A stretch of 64,000 nt of DNA from Streptomyces xanthophaeus (GTDB taxonomy: Bacteria > Actinomycetota > Actinomycetes > Streptomycetales > Streptomycetaceae). Each line of letters starts with the position of its first letter. Within the stretch, counting starts at the first letter, position 1. Location of the stretch: the NCBI RefSeq assembly GCF_000725805.1, contig NZ_KL647133.1, positions 369,618-433,617 on the forward strand, written 5' to 3'. The translations under genes and the position numbers were made by a program. The notes under the pieces were generated by a model that saw only the letters and a list, made by a program, of their open reading frames with translations, was not told the origin of the DNA and ran no database searches. This document shows positions 25,733-33,924 of the stretch, in pieces.

Positions 25733-25877
25733 GCCCCTACCGTGCAACCTCAACTTCGCTCGAGGTCAAGAACGGCCCGGGCGGGCCGGAGCCGAAAAGG
25801 TGCGCGCGACCACCCCGGGAAGTGCGGTATTGTTCTCCTGCACGTTCAACCAGGGGAAACCCCAGGTCAACGGGCAT

Positions 25878-25954
<77 letters not shown>

Positions 25955-25971
25955 TGCTTTTAGCAGGTCGG

Positions 25972-26002
25972 AGGCCGTTCTCTCATCATGGGAGGACGGC
26001 CT
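25972..26002 (+). terminator. Terminator after tRNA-Pro
   Basis: Hairpin with arms AGGCCGT and ACGGCCT extended by wobble pairs, loop near ATCAT, followed by TTTCG. It lies 17 nt after the tRNA and may also serve the convergent ribonuclease gene. Confidence 0.75.
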
Positions 26003-26090
26003 TTCGTGTGTCCGGGGCCGTGATGGTCGCAGGACACGGGTTCGGCGAACGGATCGTCAGGATCGCCGCGCGTGCGAGGCGTTGGGGGCG

Positions 26091-27545
26091 CTACACCGCT
26101 CTGAAGAGGACCTTCTGCTTGCCCGCGAAGAACGGGTCGGCGCGCTTGAGCTCGGCGCGGACGCTCGCGCCCAGCTGGAGGGGCGTGCCGGACGTGATCT
26201 TGCCCATGACAGCGGGCTCCGCCAGGTGCGCCGTGCCCTCCTTCGGGCTGCCGGATTCCCTCTCGGTGTTGATGATCGTGACGTCGAAGACCTCGCCCAC
26301 GCGGTTCTTCAGCGTCGCGGCCTCCGCCAGGTCCACCGCATCACGCTCGGCCACCTTCCCCTTCCCCCGCTCCATGTCGCAGGGCAGGCAGTACAGGGCC
26401 TCCAGCACCCAGTCCGGCGGGGCCCCGCCGGCGCACGCGGCCACGCACAGTTCGCCGGCGTACCGGTCGACCAGGCGGCGGAGCGGAGCCGTGCAGTGCG
26501 CGTAAGGGGCCGCGATGGCCGCGTGGATCTTGTCGACCGGGATCTGGTGGTCGCGGAAGACGGTGTACTCGGCCCTGAGCAGCATCGCCGTGCCTTCGCT
26601 GAGGAAGGCCATGTGCTTGTGGTCGTTCGGATCGAGCGTGCGCACCAGCTGGGCGTACGAGAGGCCGGCCTGCCAATCGATGCCCAGTGACGTGGCGATG
26701 TCGTGCACGCGCTGGACCACGTTCGGATCGGAGGTCTCCTTCTGCGTCCGCAGGATCCCGGTACCGCTGTCCAGCATGATCTGGGCCGCCGCCATCCCGG
26801 TCATGAGGGAGATCTGCTCGTTCCAGCCCTCCACGGGCAGCGTGGCCACGTAGCCGAGCCGGAACGTTCCGTCCTTGTCGAGGCTGACCTCCTGGTCCGG
26901 CAGGTTCACCGAGATCCCGCCGCGGTCGGCCTCGATGGCCTCCCGCAGCCTGCCGATCTCGCGCAGCAGCGCGACGGGCTCCTCGGCCGTTCCCGCGTCG
27001 ATGGCCTGCTGGACCTCCCTGTAGTGGCGCTTCGCCCGGCTGCGGACCTTTGCCCGGCCGACGGTCGAGGCGGTGAGCTTGCCGTAGGCGTCGAGGTCGT
27101 GCTGCCACAGCAGGGCCGGCACGACCCGGTCGGGCAGCAGGCTCGCCGGTCCCTCGGAGATGACCGGCGGGTAGAGGGGGACCTTGAGGTCGGGGAAGTA
27201 CAGCGTCTCGATCCGGTCGTGCGCCTCGGCATCCAGCGGCCTGCCGGCCTCGACGAAGGCGGCCACGTCGGCGATGGCGTAGTACACGCGGTAACCGCCG
27301 CCGGCCCGCCGCTCCAGGTGCATGGCCTGGTCGAGGTCCTGGGACGTCGGAGGGTCGATCGTGAACAGCGGCAGGTCGGTGCGGTCCTCGGCGGGCGGCT
27401 GCGGTTTGGTCGCGGCCTCGTCAGCCGCCGCGAGCACGCGCTTGGGGAACACCGTGGGGACCTTCAGCTCCGTCCGGAGTTCCTGCAGCGCGGAGAGCAG
27501 GGCGGCCTGCGCCTCGTCGGACATGTGCATCTGGCGGCGTCGCAT
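26091..27545 (-). CDS. RNB domain ribonuclease (RNase II/R-like)
   Basis: A 484-aa 3'-5' exoribonuclease-type protein. The catalytic RNB segment reads IDPPTSQDLDQAMH: three of the four RNase II aspartates (pattern D-x5-D-x-D-D) are present and the fourth is Gln, a form I associate with the actinobacterial subgroup. Other RNB phrases: YYAIADVAAFV, GPASLLPDRVVPALL, and the RNA-contact HCTAPLRRLVDRYA. There are no recognisable cold-shock or S1 domains of full length, so it is shorter than RNase II or R. A TACGCT box 6 nt before the ATG suggests a leaderless mRNA. Confidence 0.88.
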   Translation of the reverse strand: MRRRQMHMSDEAQAALLSALQELRTELKVPTVFPKRVLAAADEAATKPQPPAEDRTDLPLFTIDPPTSQDLDQAMHLERRAGGGYRVYYAIADVAAFVEAGRPLDAEAHDRIETLYFPDLKVPLYPPVISEGPASLLPDRVVPALLWQHDLDAYGKLTASTVGRAKVRSRAKRHYREVQQAIDAGTAEEPVALLREIGRLREAIEADRGGISVNLPDQEVSLDKDGTFRLGYVATLPVEGWNEQISLMTGMAAAQIMLDSGTGILRTQKETSDPNVVQRVHDIATSLGIDWQAGLSYAQLVRTLDPNDHKHMAFLSEGTAMLLRAEYTVFRDHQIPVDKIHAAIAAPYAHCTAPLRRLVDRYAGELCVAACAGGAPPDWVLEALYCLPCDMERGKGKVAERDAVDLAEAATLKNRVGEVFDVTIINTERESGSPKEGTAHLAEPAVMGKITSGTPLQLGASVRAELKRADPFFAGKQKVLFRAV

Positions 27546-28246
27546 ACCCCGAGCGTAGGACCGGGGCCACGGGCGGGCACGGTGAGCATGTCCGGTCGGG
27601 GGGCCCGGCATCCACGGCAGGGGGTGCCGGGCCGCAGTGTGCATGACCGCCGTCAGGCGCCCTCCGTCGGCCTGCGGATACCGGCCCCGAGCCCCCACCT
27701 GAGCGCCGGTCCCGTCACCTGAGCGGGAAGGACGGCTCGGACGGGTGTCTTCGGTGGTGCTGAACGACTGAAACGCGCCGAACCATTCCGGTTCTGCGGG
27801 GGTGTTGGTGCCGGGGCGGGGCCGGCGTATTGGTTCGCGTCGCGGGCCGTCTCACATGCTGGACACCAGATCGACTCGCCCCCGAGGTCGACGGGGCCAC
27901 GGGCTGCGGGGGCCGGGCGGTTGTGGGGCTGCATCTTCATCGGTTGGAAATCGATCCGAAACTTCGCCCGCCGAGGCTTGGAGAGTGAAGGTCTAGACCT
28001 GAAATGATGCATTTTCAGACAAGCTCCTACGCGTGTTGAATGCCGTTCACCGCTCCCTGTATGTTCATTTCCCCAAGATCGATACCGGGGCCGGGTGAAA
28101 GAGCGTGCGCCTGCCGGTCTTTCCCGTGGGGCCTGCCCTGTGCGGCCGTTGCGAGGCTGTGCAGAATTCGCCGGTTGCGGCGCATCCCATGGAACCGACG
28201 CCGGGATCAGAGCATCCATGAAGACAGCCTCGGAGAGGAGTGAAGC
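27546..28246. other. Long intergenic region upstream of the bac-like cluster
   Basis: About 700 bp with no credible gene; frames on both strands lack family features and codon bias. From about 27750 the GC content drops. The right part must hold the promoter and a leader of 150 nt or more for the bacA operon. Two palindromes lie at 27989-28014. A strong GAGAGGAG ribosome site precedes bacA. Confidence 0.5.
27989..28014. promoter_or_regulatory. Candidate regulator-binding palindromes upstream of bacA
   Basis: AGGTCTAGACCT (27989-28000) is a perfect 12-bp palindrome, and 1 nt later AAATG-ATG-CATTT (28002-28014) is a second inverted repeat. Their position about 235 nt before bacA and the AT-rich setting suggest an operator. 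No matching regulator gene is visible nearby. Confidence 0.4.
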
Positions 28247-28861
28247 GTGGAGATACTGCAGTTGCCCGATATGGAATGGCGAGCGCTTGACGCGCTCGTA
28301 CCCGCCGACCCGGAGAAGTCCTTACGGCTGGGGACGTTGGGGCCGAGAGGGACCAGCAGTGAGTACATCGCGCAGTCGATGTCCAGTATTCTTCGCGACC
28401 GGGGCCCCTTTGAGATCGTCCTGAACGACACCTATGAAGGCTGCATGGAAGCGCTCTCAGAAGGTCAGGTCGATCTCGCACTGGTGGCCCACGCCTACCA
28501 GAAGATCAACGCCTTCTACATGAATCCCCGGCTGGAGCCGGCGATCGTGTTCCGGGGGCACACCCCCGAGTACGGACTGGCCACGCGGGCCGACTTCGAA
28601 TTCCGCGAAGAGATGCTCTTCAAGGAAACCATCGTGTCCCACCCGGCGCCCGTTCCGCTGTTGCGGTACCACTTCGACCACGAGGTGCAGGTGGACACCT
28701 CGAATTCGACGAGCCAGGCCGCCCGCGACGTGGCCGACGGGCTCTACGACATCGCCATCACGAACGAACAGGCGGTGCGGCAGCACAACCTGAAATTCGT
28801 CTACAAGTTCTCGCGGATCCCGATGACGTGGACCGTGTTCTCGCGAAGGGCACAGCGATGA
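28247..28861 (+). CDS. bacA: Prephenate decarboxylase, BacA-like
   Basis: A 204-aa protein, the same length as B. subtilis BacA. It shares BacA's TLGPRGTSSEY opening, the LNDTYEGCME and ALVAHAYQKINAFYM regions, TPEYGLA and IVSHPAP phrases. BacA decarboxylates prephenate without aromatisation to an endocyclic dihydro-hydroxyphenylpyruvate, the entry step to tetrahydrotyrosine and anticapsin. It is a prephenate dehydratase-fold protein without the ACT domain. The GTG start follows GAGAGGAG. Codon 26 is TTA (28322-28324), the rare leucine codon read by the bldA tRNA. The 3' end overlaps the next gene by 4 nt. Confidence 0.92.
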   Translation: MEILQLPDMEWRALDALVPADPEKSLRLGTLGPRGTSSEYIAQSMSSILRDRGPFEIVLNDTYEGCMEALSEGQVDLALVAHAYQKINAFYMNPRLEPAIVFRGHTPEYGLATRADFEFREEMLFKETIVSHPAPVPLLRYHFDHEVQVDTSNSTSQAARDVADGLYDIAITNEQAVRQHNLKFVYKFSRIPMTWTVFSRRAQR

Positions 28862-29559
28862 CCACTCAGACGCACGAACGACGCTACTTCCCGGCACCCG
28901 ACGTCGTGATCCATGACAACGGTGTCCGACACGAGTCCTACCGGCGCGACGACACGGAAGTCCGCGTCACCTTCATTCCCCCCGGCGTGACCGCGATCAA
29001 CGGGTCCCGCGCTGAAGCGCAGGTGGGAATGGTCGTGAGCGGGGAACTCTCCGTGACGGTCGAGGGCGCGACGAAGCTGATGCGGCCGGAGCAGGACGTC
29101 TACGTCGTCCCGCCGCTCGTCGGGCTCCACGCCGTGAACCCGTCCGCGGACCAGACCGTCCTGCTGGAGATCACCCGCAGCAAGTCGGGTGAGACCTACC
29201 CCGCGCCGGACGGCTATTTCCTCGGGCCGCTGGAGTCACGCAAGTTCGTCAAGATGGACGTGACGTTCTTCCTCGCCGACTGGATCGAGCTGATGCTCGC
29301 CGACATACCCGGCGGTGGTCAGATGCCGTACCACAAGCACTCCCACGAGCAGATCGGGATATGCCTGGACGGGCGCTACGACATGACCGTCGAGGAAACC
29401 AGCCATGAGCTCCGCTTCGGCGGCACCTACTTCTGTGCGAGCCAGGAAGGGCACAGCGCCGAGAATCCCCACACCGCTCTGGCGCGTTCCCTCAACATAT
29501 TCATCCCGCCGAGGTACCACCGGGTGCCCAAGCCGGAGACGGAGCAGGAGAACCCGTGA
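28858..29559 (+). CDS. bacB: Bicupin isomerase, BacB-like
   Basis: A 233-aa double-cupin protein. In the bacilysin pathway BacB isomerises the endocyclic dihydro-hydroxyphenylpyruvate to the conjugated exocyclic form. The C-terminal cupin has the metal motif HKHSHEQIG with a later His (EGHSAEN). The N-terminal cupin keeps the Gln (EAQVGMVVSG) and a later His (GLHAVNPS), but the HxH pair is replaced by Gly-Ser-Arg, so only one metal site looks intact. ATG overlaps the bacA stop as ATGA; overlap of 4 nt with bacG. Confidence 0.88.
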   Translation: MTTQTHERRYFPAPDVVIHDNGVRHESYRRDDTEVRVTFIPPGVTAINGSRAEAQVGMVVSGELSVTVEGATKLMRPEQDVYVVPPLVGLHAVNPSADQTVLLEITRSKSGETYPAPDGYFLGPLESRKFVKMDVTFFLADWIELMLADIPGGGQMPYHKHSHEQIGICLDGRYDMTVEETSHELRFGGTYFCASQEGHSAENPHTALARSLNIFIPPRYHRVPKPETEQENP

Positions 29560-30323
29560 CGCGGGTGGCCGTGGTCCTCGGGGCCAGTCAAGGAATCGGG
29601 CGGGCCACCGCATTGCATCTGTGCGCCAAGGGATATGCGACGGTCCTCAGCGCGCGCACTCGGAGCGCGCTGGAAGAAGTCGCCCAGGAATCCGGCGGCG
29701 GGCAGCACGTGTCCGTCGTTCCGGGGGACATCACGTCGCGAGCGTTCCGTGCCGAGCTGATCGCGGGCGCCGAGCGGAAATTCGGCAGGATCGACGTGCT
29801 GATCAACAATGCGCCCGGTCCGGCGCCCGGCTCGTTCGACGTCACGGATCCCGGCGACGTGACCTCCGCGATGGATCGGAAACTCGTACCGTATCTGGAC
29901 CTGATCAAGGCCGTGGCCCCGGTGATGGCCCGCAATGAATTCGGGCGGATCGTCAACATCGTCGGGAACATAGGGAAGGAACCGGCCGACGGCATGTTCC
30001 TTTCGGGCCTGGTCAATGCGGCCGTGTCGAATGCCAGCAAATACCTGGCGAGCCGGTACGCCAAGGACAACGTGACGGTGAACTGCGTCCACCCGGGGAC
30101 CATCCGGACCCAGCGCTACGACCGCGCCGTGGAGCACATCAGCCGGGCCGGCGGCATCACGCCGGACGAGGCGGAGGACCGGCTGCAGAGGGCCATCCCG
30201 ATGGCCCGGCCGGGGAGCGCCGAAGAGGTCGCCGCCCTCATCGGATTCCTGGCCTCCGACGAAGCCTCGTACCTGACCGGTCAGCAGATATCGGTCGACG
30301 GCGGACAACTGACATGCGTGTAG
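29556..30323 (+). CDS. bacG: SDR reductase, BacG (YwfH)-like
   Basis: A 255-aa short-chain dehydrogenase with GASQGIGRA cofactor loop. It closely matches B. subtilis BacG: DVLINNAPGPAPGSFD, ARNEFGRIVNIVGN, TGQQISVDGG. BacG reduces the conjugated dihydro-hydroxyphenylpyruvate to tetrahydro-hydroxyphenylpyruvate. The usual SDR tyrosine of YxxxK is missing (VSNASK: Ser where Tyr is expected), as in BacG, consistent with conjugate reduction rather than ketone reduction. GTG start overlaps bacB. Confidence 0.9.
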   Translation: MTRVAVVLGASQGIGRATALHLCAKGYATVLSARTRSALEEVAQESGGGQHVSVVPGDITSRAFRAELIAGAERKFGRIDVLINNAPGPAPGSFDVTDPGDVTSAMDRKLVPYLDLIKAVAPVMARNEFGRIVNIVGNIGKEPADGMFLSGLVNAAVSNASKYLASRYAKDNVTVNCVHPGTIRTQRYDRAVEHISRAGGITPDEAEDRLQRAIPMARPGSAEEVAALIGFLASDEASYLTGQQISVDGGQLTCV

Positions 30324-30346
30324 GACGTACAGGAGGAGACCAGTCC

Positions 30347-31096
30347 GTGTTCAAGGACACTGTGGTCGTGGTCACCGGTGCCGCGTCCGGCATCGGGAAG
30401 CAGACCGCGATCGAATTCGCCCGACAGGCCGCGAAGGTCGTCGTGGCGGACATCGACGAGAAGTCCGGCACCGCCGTCGTGGCCGACCTCACGCGCGACG
30501 GCCACGACGCGATCTTCGTCAGGACGGACCTCACCAGCGAGGCCGACTGCCGGCACCTCATCACCACCGCCGCGGAGACCTACGGCGCGGTCGACGTCCT
30601 CGTCAACAACGCCGGCATCGAGATATCCACGCCCCTGCACGAGATGACCGAGCAGGAGTGGGACCGGCTGGTCGACACCAACCTGAAGAGCATGTTCCTG
30701 TGCTCGAAGCACGCGCTGCGCGCGATGGTCGACGCCGAAAGCGGGGTCATCGTGAACGTCTGCTCCGTCAGCGGGCTGGTGGCCTGGCCCGGCATCGCCG
30801 CGTACAACGCCACCAAGGGCGGCGTGATGATGCTGACGAAGTCGCTGGCCGTCGACTACGCGCGGTACAACATCCGGGCCAACTGCGTCTGCCCCAGCAT
30901 CATCGACACCCCCATGACCGACACGTCCATCGGCCACGACGCGTCCGTCAAGGAGGAGAAGGCGAAGCTGAACCCGATCGGGCGCCTGGGCACCCCCGAG
31001 GACGTGGCGAACGCGATCCTCTTCCTCGCCTCGGAGAAGGCGTCGTTCATCACGGGCGCCGCCCTGACCGTCGACGGCGGCTACACGGCCATCTAG
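30347..31096 (+). CDS. bacC: Dihydroanticapsin dehydrogenase, BacC-like SDR
   Basis: A 249-aa classical SDR: TGAASGIGKQ cofactor loop, NNAGIEI, Ser in VCSVSGLVAWPGI, and the YNATK (YxxxK) catalytic pair. The NNAGIEISTPLHEM, SVSGLVAWPGIAAYNATKGG, CVCPSIIDTP and VDGGYTA phrases follow B. subtilis BacC, which oxidises the C7 hydroxyl of dihydroanticapsin to anticapsin. GTG at 30347 is chosen because AGGAGGAG lies 8 nt upstream; an ATG at 30314 would overlap bacG. Its presence suggests the pathway runs to the epoxyketone stage. Confidence 0.9.
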   Translation: MFKDTVVVVTGAASGIGKQTAIEFARQAAKVVVADIDEKSGTAVVADLTRDGHDAIFVRTDLTSEADCRHLITTAAETYGAVDVLVNNAGIEISTPLHEMTEQEWDRLVDTNLKSMFLCSKHALRAMVDAESGVIVNVCSVSGLVAWPGIAAYNATKGGVMMLTKSLAVDYARYNIRANCVCPSIIDTPMTDTSIGHDASVKEEKAKLNPIGRLGTPEDVANAILFLASEKASFITGAALTVDGGYTAI

Positions 31097-31136
31097 GCCG
31101 ACAACTCCCGTAGCAACAAAGGAAAGGTTGGTTGGA

Positions 31137-32429
31137 GTGTCGGACCGATTGAGCGGCGAGCAACGCGCTGCCGGGTTCCCCGTGCTGACGGTCCTCGCCC
31201 TGATGGCGGGCATCTTCGCCGTCGGCTCCGAGGAGTTGGTGGTCTCGCCGCTGCTCGCGAGCATGGCCGGGTCGTTCGACACGTCGGTGGCCGTGATGGC
31301 GCTGTCGGTCAGCACCTACGGCATCGCGACGGCGGTGGGCGCCCTGCTCTTCGCCCCGCTCGGCGACCGCTTCTCGCGGCGTCTCGCCCTGACGATCGGC
31401 ATGGGCGCGTTCGTCCTGGGCACCCTGCTGTGCGCGTTCGCCACCGGGACCGGGGTGTTCTTCACCGGACGTGCCCTGGCCGGTCTGGCCACGGGTGCCT
31501 TCGTCCCGACGGCCTACGCGTTCGTCGGCGACCAGATTCCGTACCAGCACCGGGGCCGGGCCATGGGCATCCTGGTCTCCAGCTGGTCGATCTCGCTGGT
31601 GGTGGGCGTGCCGCTGGGATCCTTCGTCGGAGAGGCGGCCGGCTGGCGCTGGACCTTCGGACTGCTGTCGGTCCTGGGCGTCTTCGTGACCGGCGTGATG
31701 CTGTTCACGAAGAGCGGCGCCCGGCCGGACGCCGAGGACACCCCCCGCTCGACGGAGGACTCCGCCACGCCCTCCCCGGACGGGTGGCTACGGTCCGCGG
31801 CCCGGGCCTTCCTGGCGCCCAAGGTGGCCCTGTACGTACTGGCGACCTTCCTGAACATGCTCGGCTTCTACGGGATGTACACCTACCTCGGTACCGCCCT
31901 GCAGGACCGGTTCGGCGACGGCAGCTCCATGACCGGCGTCATGATCCTCCTGTACGGCCTGGGGTTCGCGACGAGCTTCGTCACCGGCCGGTGGGCCGAC
32001 CGGCTCGGCAAGGAGCGGGTCCTCGTCGGGCTGCTGGCCGGTCTCGTCCCCGCCCTGGCGGTGATCCCGCAGGTGAGCCGCTGGACGGGGCTGCTGGTGC
32101 TCTGCCTGTTCCTCTGGGGCGCCATGCAGAGCCTGGTCGTCACCCTGCTCAGCACGCTCCTCAGCGAGACCTCGCAGACGCACCGGGGCACCATCCTCGC
32201 CTTCTACAGCCTGGCCACCAACCTCGCCGTCGCCCTCGGTGCGGCGCTGCTCGGTCCCCTGTTCACCGCGTACGGGTTCTCCGCCGTGGGCTGGGTCTGC
32301 GCCGGCGTCACGCTGATCGCCTTCGCCCTGAGCGGATGGGCCCGGCTGCGCGGCGGCGGGCGGACGGCGGCCCCCGACGGGGCGCCGGCCCCGCTGTCCG
32401 GCGCCGAGGCGGTGGCACGTGAGAACTGA
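31137..32429 (+). CDS. bacE: MFS efflux transporter, BacE-like
   Basis: A 430-aa major facilitator with 12 predicted membrane helices and the loop 2-3 motif GDRFSRR; a charged cytoplasmic loop of about 30 residues separates the halves. By position it is the exporter or self-protection protein of the cluster, the role of BacE in Bacillus. The GTG at 31137 (9 nt after GGAAAGG) is preferred over a TTG at 31128. Overlaps the aminotransferase by 11 nt. Confidence 0.85.
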   Translation: MSDRLSGEQRAAGFPVLTVLALMAGIFAVGSEELVVSPLLASMAGSFDTSVAVMALSVSTYGIATAVGALLFAPLGDRFSRRLALTIGMGAFVLGTLLCAFATGTGVFFTGRALAGLATGAFVPTAYAFVGDQIPYQHRGRAMGILVSSWSISLVVGVPLGSFVGEAAGWRWTFGLLSVLGVFVTGVMLFTKSGARPDAEDTPRSTEDSATPSPDGWLRSAARAFLAPKVALYVLATFLNMLGFYGMYTYLGTALQDRFGDGSSMTGVMILLYGLGFATSFVTGRWADRLGKERVLVGLLAGLVPALAVIPQVSRWTGLLVLCLFLWGAMQSLVVTLLSTLLSETSQTHRGTILAFYSLATNLAVALGAALLGPLFTAYGFSAVGWVCAGVTLIAFALSGWARLRGGGRTAAPDGAPAPLSGAEAVAREN

Positions 32430-33612
32430 ACCCGCACGACGGCTCCTCGACCTGCCCAGAAGCTCCTTCGCCACGATGGGGAGCAGCATCGCGCACCTCG
32501 TCGGTTCGGGCGAGGACGTGGTCAACCTGTGCCAGGGCAACCCCGACCTCCCCACGCCGCCCCACATCGTCGAGGCCCTGCGCCGGGAGGTGCTCGACCC
32601 GGCCACCCACCGCTACCCGGCCTTCTCCGGCCTGCTCGAACTCAAGGCCGCCATCGCCCAGTGGTACGCCGTCAACCACGGGGTCGAGCTGGACCCGGGG
32701 ACCGAGGTCGCGATCCTCTTCGGCGCGAAGGCCGGCCTGGTGGAGATCAGCCAGTGCTTCCTCAACCCGGGTGACGTGTGCCTGATGCCGGACCCCGCCT
32801 TCCCGGACTACTGGGCGGGGGTGGTGCTCGCCAGGGCGCGCATGCACCCCCTCCCGCTCCTGGAGGGCAACGGTTTCCTCCCCGACTACGGGGCGCTCGA
32901 CCCGGCCGTGGCCGACGAGGCCAAGCTGATGTTCCTGAACTACCCCAACAATCCGACCTCGGTGACCGCCCCGCCGGAGTTCTACGAGCGCACCGTACGG
33001 TTCGCGGCCGAGCACGAGGTCATCGTGGCCTCCGACTTCGCCTACGGGGGCCTGAGCCTGGACGGCGAGCCCCCGGCCTCCTTCCTGGCGGCGGCCGGGG
33101 CGAAGGAGGTGGGCGTCGAGTTCATCTCGCTGTCGAAGATGTTCAACATGGCGGGCTGGCGGATCGGCGCCGTCGTCGGCAACCGCGAGGTCATCGCCGC
33201 CGTCGACCTCATCCAGGAGCACTACTACGTCTCGCTCCCGCCGTTCATCCAGCGGGCCGCCGTCACGGCGCTGACCGGCCCCCAGGACTGCGTCCACGAG
33301 CTCTCGGCGATCTACGAGCGCCGACGGGACGTGTTCGTCGCCGGACTGCGGGAAGCCGGCTGGCAGCTCGACGTACCCCGCTCGATCTTCGCCTGGCTGC
33401 CCCTGCCCGAGGGCGCTGCGGATTCCGTCGCGTTCGCCGACGAACTCCTCCACCGGGCCAAGGTGGCGGTGGCCCCCGGCCGCTGGTTCGGCGAGCACGG
33501 CGAGGGCTACGTACGCGTCAGCCTGCTGGCGCCGGAGGACCGGCTCCGCGAAGCGGTCGCCCGCATCGCCGACTTCAGCAAACACCCGCCCAGGAAAGGA
33601 ACCAGGCCATGA
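32419..33612 (+). CDS. bacF: PLP aminotransferase, BacF-like
   Basis: A 397-aa fold-type I aminotransferase, about the length of B. subtilis BacF (399 aa). Shared phrases: NLCQGNPDLPTPPHIVEALR, LMFLNYPNNPTS, DFAYGG, and the PLP-lysine region SLSKMFNMAGWRIG. BacF transaminates tetrahydro-hydroxyphenylpyruvate to tetrahydrotyrosine. GTG start inside the transporter gene; ends with a 4-nt overlap into the chorismate mutase gene. The amino donor cannot be read from sequence. Confidence 0.9.
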   Translation: MRTEPARRLLDLPRSSFATMGSSIAHLVGSGEDVVNLCQGNPDLPTPPHIVEALRREVLDPATHRYPAFSGLLELKAAIAQWYAVNHGVELDPGTEVAILFGAKAGLVEISQCFLNPGDVCLMPDPAFPDYWAGVVLARARMHPLPLLEGNGFLPDYGALDPAVADEAKLMFLNYPNNPTSVTAPPEFYERTVRFAAEHEVIVASDFAYGGLSLDGEPPASFLAAAGAKEVGVEFISLSKMFNMAGWRIGAVVGNREVIAAVDLIQEHYYVSLPPFIQRAAVTALTGPQDCVHELSAIYERRRDVFVAGLREAGWQLDVPRSIFAWLPLPEGAADSVAFADELLHRAKVAVAPGRWFGEHGEGYVRVSLLAPEDRLREAVARIADFSKHPPRKGTRP

Positions 33613-33902
33613 ACGGCGACACTGATGTCAGGGACCGTATCGAAGGGGACCGCCGGACGATCGACGGTCTCGACGCGCGGATCATCGAACTGCTCACCCA
33701 GCGCGCCCGCATATCGGACCGCATCCAGCGCAACCGCATCGGCTCGGGCGGGACGCGGACGGTCCTGGCCCGCGAGGCCGAGGTGCTCGGCCGCTACCAG
33801 GAGGTGCTCGGCCCCCGGGGGACACCGATCGCCATGAGCGTCCTCAGGCTCTGCCGCGGCGTCGTACCCGCCGACGAGCAGCTCACCGAAGCCCGTCCTT
33901 GA
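33609..33902 (+). CDS. Chorismate mutase, AroQ type, pathway-specific
   Basis: A 97-aa all-alpha AroQ-fold protein. The RRTIDGLDARIIELLTQRARIS segment and the later RNRI and AREAEVLGR basic helices fit the chorismate mutase pattern (Arg and Lys/Arg binding the carboxylates). It converts chorismate to prephenate, the BacA substrate, so it would raise flux into the pathway. It is fused to nothing and follows AAAGGA with ATGA overlap to bacF. The B. subtilis bac operon has no such gene. Confidence 0.87.
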   Translation: MNGDTDVRDRIEGDRRTIDGLDARIIELLTQRARISDRIQRNRIGSGGTRTVLAREAEVLGRYQEVLGPRGTPIAMSVLRLCRGVVPADEQLTEARP

Positions 33903-33924
33903 ACCGCTCCACTGGAGGACCGCT

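Noticed and set aside
27653..28219. Minus-strand 188-codon frame upstream of bacA
   Set aside because: No family features, biased to random Arg/Pro/Ala, and it would cover the bacA promoter region.
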